The notes under the pieces are model-generated. The model had not been told where the DNA came from. It ran no database searches and saw nothing but the letters and a program-made list of their open reading frames with translations. Shown here in pieces: positions 62,329 through 64,000 of a stretch of 64,000 nucleotides of DNA (position 1 is the first letter of the stretch; the number at the start of each line of letters is the position of its first letter). The translations under genes and the position numbers were made by a program. This DNA is from Enoplolaimus lenunculus (lineage: Eukaryota; Nematoda; Enoplea; Enoplida; Thoracostomopsidae). The stretch is taken from NCBI GenBank assembly GCA_030248215.1, contig JASANG010003170.1, positions 124,001-188,000 on the forward strand. Direction: 5' to 3'.

Positions 62329-63693
62329 TCATCTAAATCCCAAAATGACTGAAATTGCACCAAAAAGGATTGCGATGTTCTTTGTGTTCCTGACTCCAAG
62401 ATCTGTATGCATTAATTCGTCAACGTAAAAATCCACATCAGGAAGTCCAAGTTTCTTCAAAATTACGTATCGTTCGCCTTTTGCGTTCGCTGGTAACGGC
62501 TTTACAGACAAACTAATATCTTTTGGCCATCGGCTGGACGTCCTGCCGCGTCTGTTCGATTTTTCACCCACGCCATCCGCGACCACCCCCTCAATGCCGA
62601 CACACGTATCAATCGTTTGAACACTGAACACTATTTCTGACCCGGCGTCTACTAAATCGAACCAATAGCAAGCGCTGGCGACTGTTTGGCTGGCGCTTAT
62701 TGGTTGCCGATCACGTGACACGCTAGTGTCGGTTTGATCAGAAATATGCATATATCCGGTCGTCGACAGAAACACTTCAATGCCACCACGGATATCCGGC
62801 GATCCAAAATCGTGAGCATCCGAAACGAGGTATATCGCAAGTCCGGTCCGACTTTTGCCGCTAGAATCGTAGCCTTGCCCCCCTGCTACGCCGCCTACGC
62901 CATTTGTCGAAATCCAGTAATCGTTATACGCGGAAAAGCTGTCTGCTTGAGACTGGCGTGGAATAAACAGCACTCGACCACTAACCCTTTGTCGATTTCG
63001 TCTATCAGTCGCTTCAAACACTCGGCCGCCACTGGTCGAAGCTTGTTCGTGAGCTTGGCCGCTATTCCCACCATCAGCATCTCTGATTCCCAACTTCCTC
63101 CCACGGGACTCGAGCTCATTCTGCCCAGACGCTGTTGCAAGTCGTTGTTCGCGCGTTGGAAAGCGTTCACTTGAAAACAGAAACGCTTGTGGTTTTCCAA
63201 CAAATGCGACCCCAGTTCTTCCGACAATCACCGCTGATAGCATCGGATCCGCAGACGCGAATTCAATGGTTCGCCATTGAGTTCGATTAAAGCTACCCCG
63301 AGTGACTTGTGGTTCATCGCGGCGGCGCCCTACCCCCAGGGGATAGAAGAAACTTGCATCTGCATGCAGTAGACGCACTGCAGTTGCAAACAACGGTCGC
63401 GTGGTGTTGCTTTCGAAATTGTAGAAAATCCGCCGGATGTCGCCAAATTTTCGCATCGCAACCACACCAGAATAATCGGTCAAATAGCTCAAATCACTGA
63501 AAAATATTGTCAGCGAAAACGATCGGCGTATGCTGAGCAGCCAAAATAGCTGTGGAAGCGAGCGTTTGACCTGAAAATTGCGAAAATTAATAACAAAAAA
63601 ACATAAAACGCACGATTTCACACTCACACAGTAGTGGATCCATGAAGTCAGCGGCGGGTACAGAAATTTCTGGCGGTGAAGGCGGACTGGCAA
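62329..63693 (-). CDS. Unrecognised protein, long minus-strand open frame (5' end uncertain)
   Basis: A 454-codon open frame. A likely 57-nt intron (63627-63571, donor GTGAGT, acceptor TTTTCAG) splits it without a frame change, giving exons about 63693-63628 and 63570-62329. Visible features: near the N-terminus LSYLTDYSGVVAMRKFG and RRIFYNFESNTTRPLFATAV, a pattern loosely like Cache-type extracellular sensor domains; a Gly/Ser/Arg-rich middle; TGLAIYLVSDAHDFGSPD and IRGGIEVFLSTTGYMHIS; and a hydrophobic NIAILFGAISVILGF just before the stop, possibly a C-terminal anchor. GC content is higher than in the flanks, with a codon-like pattern. An overlapping 110-codon frame (63227-62895) is also open. 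I do not recognise the family; the start codon is not established because an upstream exon is likely outside. Confidence 0.5.
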   Translation of the reverse strand: MPVRLHRQKFLYPPLTSWIHYCVSVKSCVLCFFVINFRNFQVKRSLPQLFWLLSIRRSFSLTIFFSDLSYLTDYSGVVAMRKFGDIRRIFYNFESNTTRPLFATAVRLLHADASFFYPLGVGRRRDEPQVTRGSFNRTQWRTIEFASADPMLSAVIVGRTGVAFVGKPQAFLFSSERFPTREQRLATASGQNELESRGRKLGIRDADGGNSGQAHEQASTSGGRVFEATDRRNRQRVSGRVLFIPRQSQADSFSAYNDYWISTNGVGGVAGGQGYDSSGKSRTGLAIYLVSDAHDFGSPDIRGGIEVFLSTTGYMHISDQTDTSVSRDRQPISASQTVASACYWFDLVDAGSEIVFSVQTIDTCVGIEGVVADGVGEKSNRRGRTSSRWPKDISLSVKPLPANAKGERYVILKKLGLPDVDFYVDELMHTDLGVRNTKNIAILFGAISVILGFR

Positions 63694-64000
63694 AAGTTGT
63701 GAAACTCAATTTTTAGTGTATGGTACATATGTGCCAATTTTCTGAGAGGGGAAAAATTGTAAGATAGGAACCTGACCAGCTTGTCACCAAAAAAAATTTC
63801 TGACGGAAGGTGTGAAAATAGTTCAAATGAAGCTCATAATGTGTTTTGTAGTCAAATAGCTCAATATGACTGCAAAGCCAACGCGAGATTGTCAATAATT
63901 TACAAACGATTTAGTTTTGAAAAAGTGGTTATATTCACACTAAAATAGCGTTTTGACAACTGCAAAAACAGTTTCATGCGTTGCATTTCTACGTTCGATT
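63694..64000. other. Window end, nothing recognised
   Basis: AT-rich sequence upstream of the minus-strand frame. No motif, repeat or convincing exon was seen. Confidence 0.4.

Noticed and set aside
62734-63174. 146-codon plus-strand frame
   Set aside because: Antisense to the longer minus-strand frame; no recognisable motif.

Overview
The window is animal nuclear DNA, most probably from a nematode. It carries five recognisable metazoan housekeeping or regulatory genes with GT-AG introns. Dozens of dispersed elements have cores built from degenerate TTAGGC (and its complement GCCTAA), the canonical nematode telomere hexamer. The nematode call is an inference from that hexamer. Long introns and a very heavy load of small inverted-repeat elements make it unlike a compact Caenorhabditis-type genome.

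Layout. (1) 1-3069, + strand: the 3' end of an eEF2 kinase gene, with exons for the C-terminal helical repeat region. (2) 8074-12226, - strand: a complete SH2D4-type adaptor gene in 10 coding exons. (3) 14205-16870, + strand: a complete RPP25-like Alba protein (RNase P/MRP subunit) in 6 exons, divergent from the SH2D4 gene. (4) 19028-38465, + strand: a mitochondrial-type prolyl-tRNA synthetase (PARS2) in 6 exons spread over 19 kb. Its introns hold a duplicated and partly inverted block of about 4 kb per copy. (5) 42084-59614, + strand: a complete IGF2BP/Imp-type RNA-binding protein in 14 exons (two RRMs, four KH domains). (6) 62329-63693, - strand: a long open reading frame that I do not recognise. 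I derived the exon structures by matching reading frame, splice phase and remembered family sequence. All phases close without a stop in genes 2-5.

Between and inside the genes lie at least ten families of short terminal-inverted-repeat elements (MITE-like), one LINE 3' fragment, tRNA-derived SINE heads, one solo-LTR-like fossil nested in a MITE, and several minisatellites. Two large MITE families and one smaller one carry the TTAGGC-like core.

The most unusual structure is repeated amplification of intron-exon boundaries. The 3' splice site of Imp exon 12 lies at the end of an 11-copy, 58-bp tandem array in which every unit has its own acceptor. The start of PARS2 exon 5 is preceded by two decoy copies of acceptor plus exon start. 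PARS2 exon 3 exists twice, the second copy lying in the spacer of a 1.3-kb inverted repeat. The five named genes act in translation or RNA metabolism (eEF2 kinase, RNase P subunit, mitochondrial ProRS, Imp) or signalling (SH2D4). I see no operon-like or pathway linkage between them.
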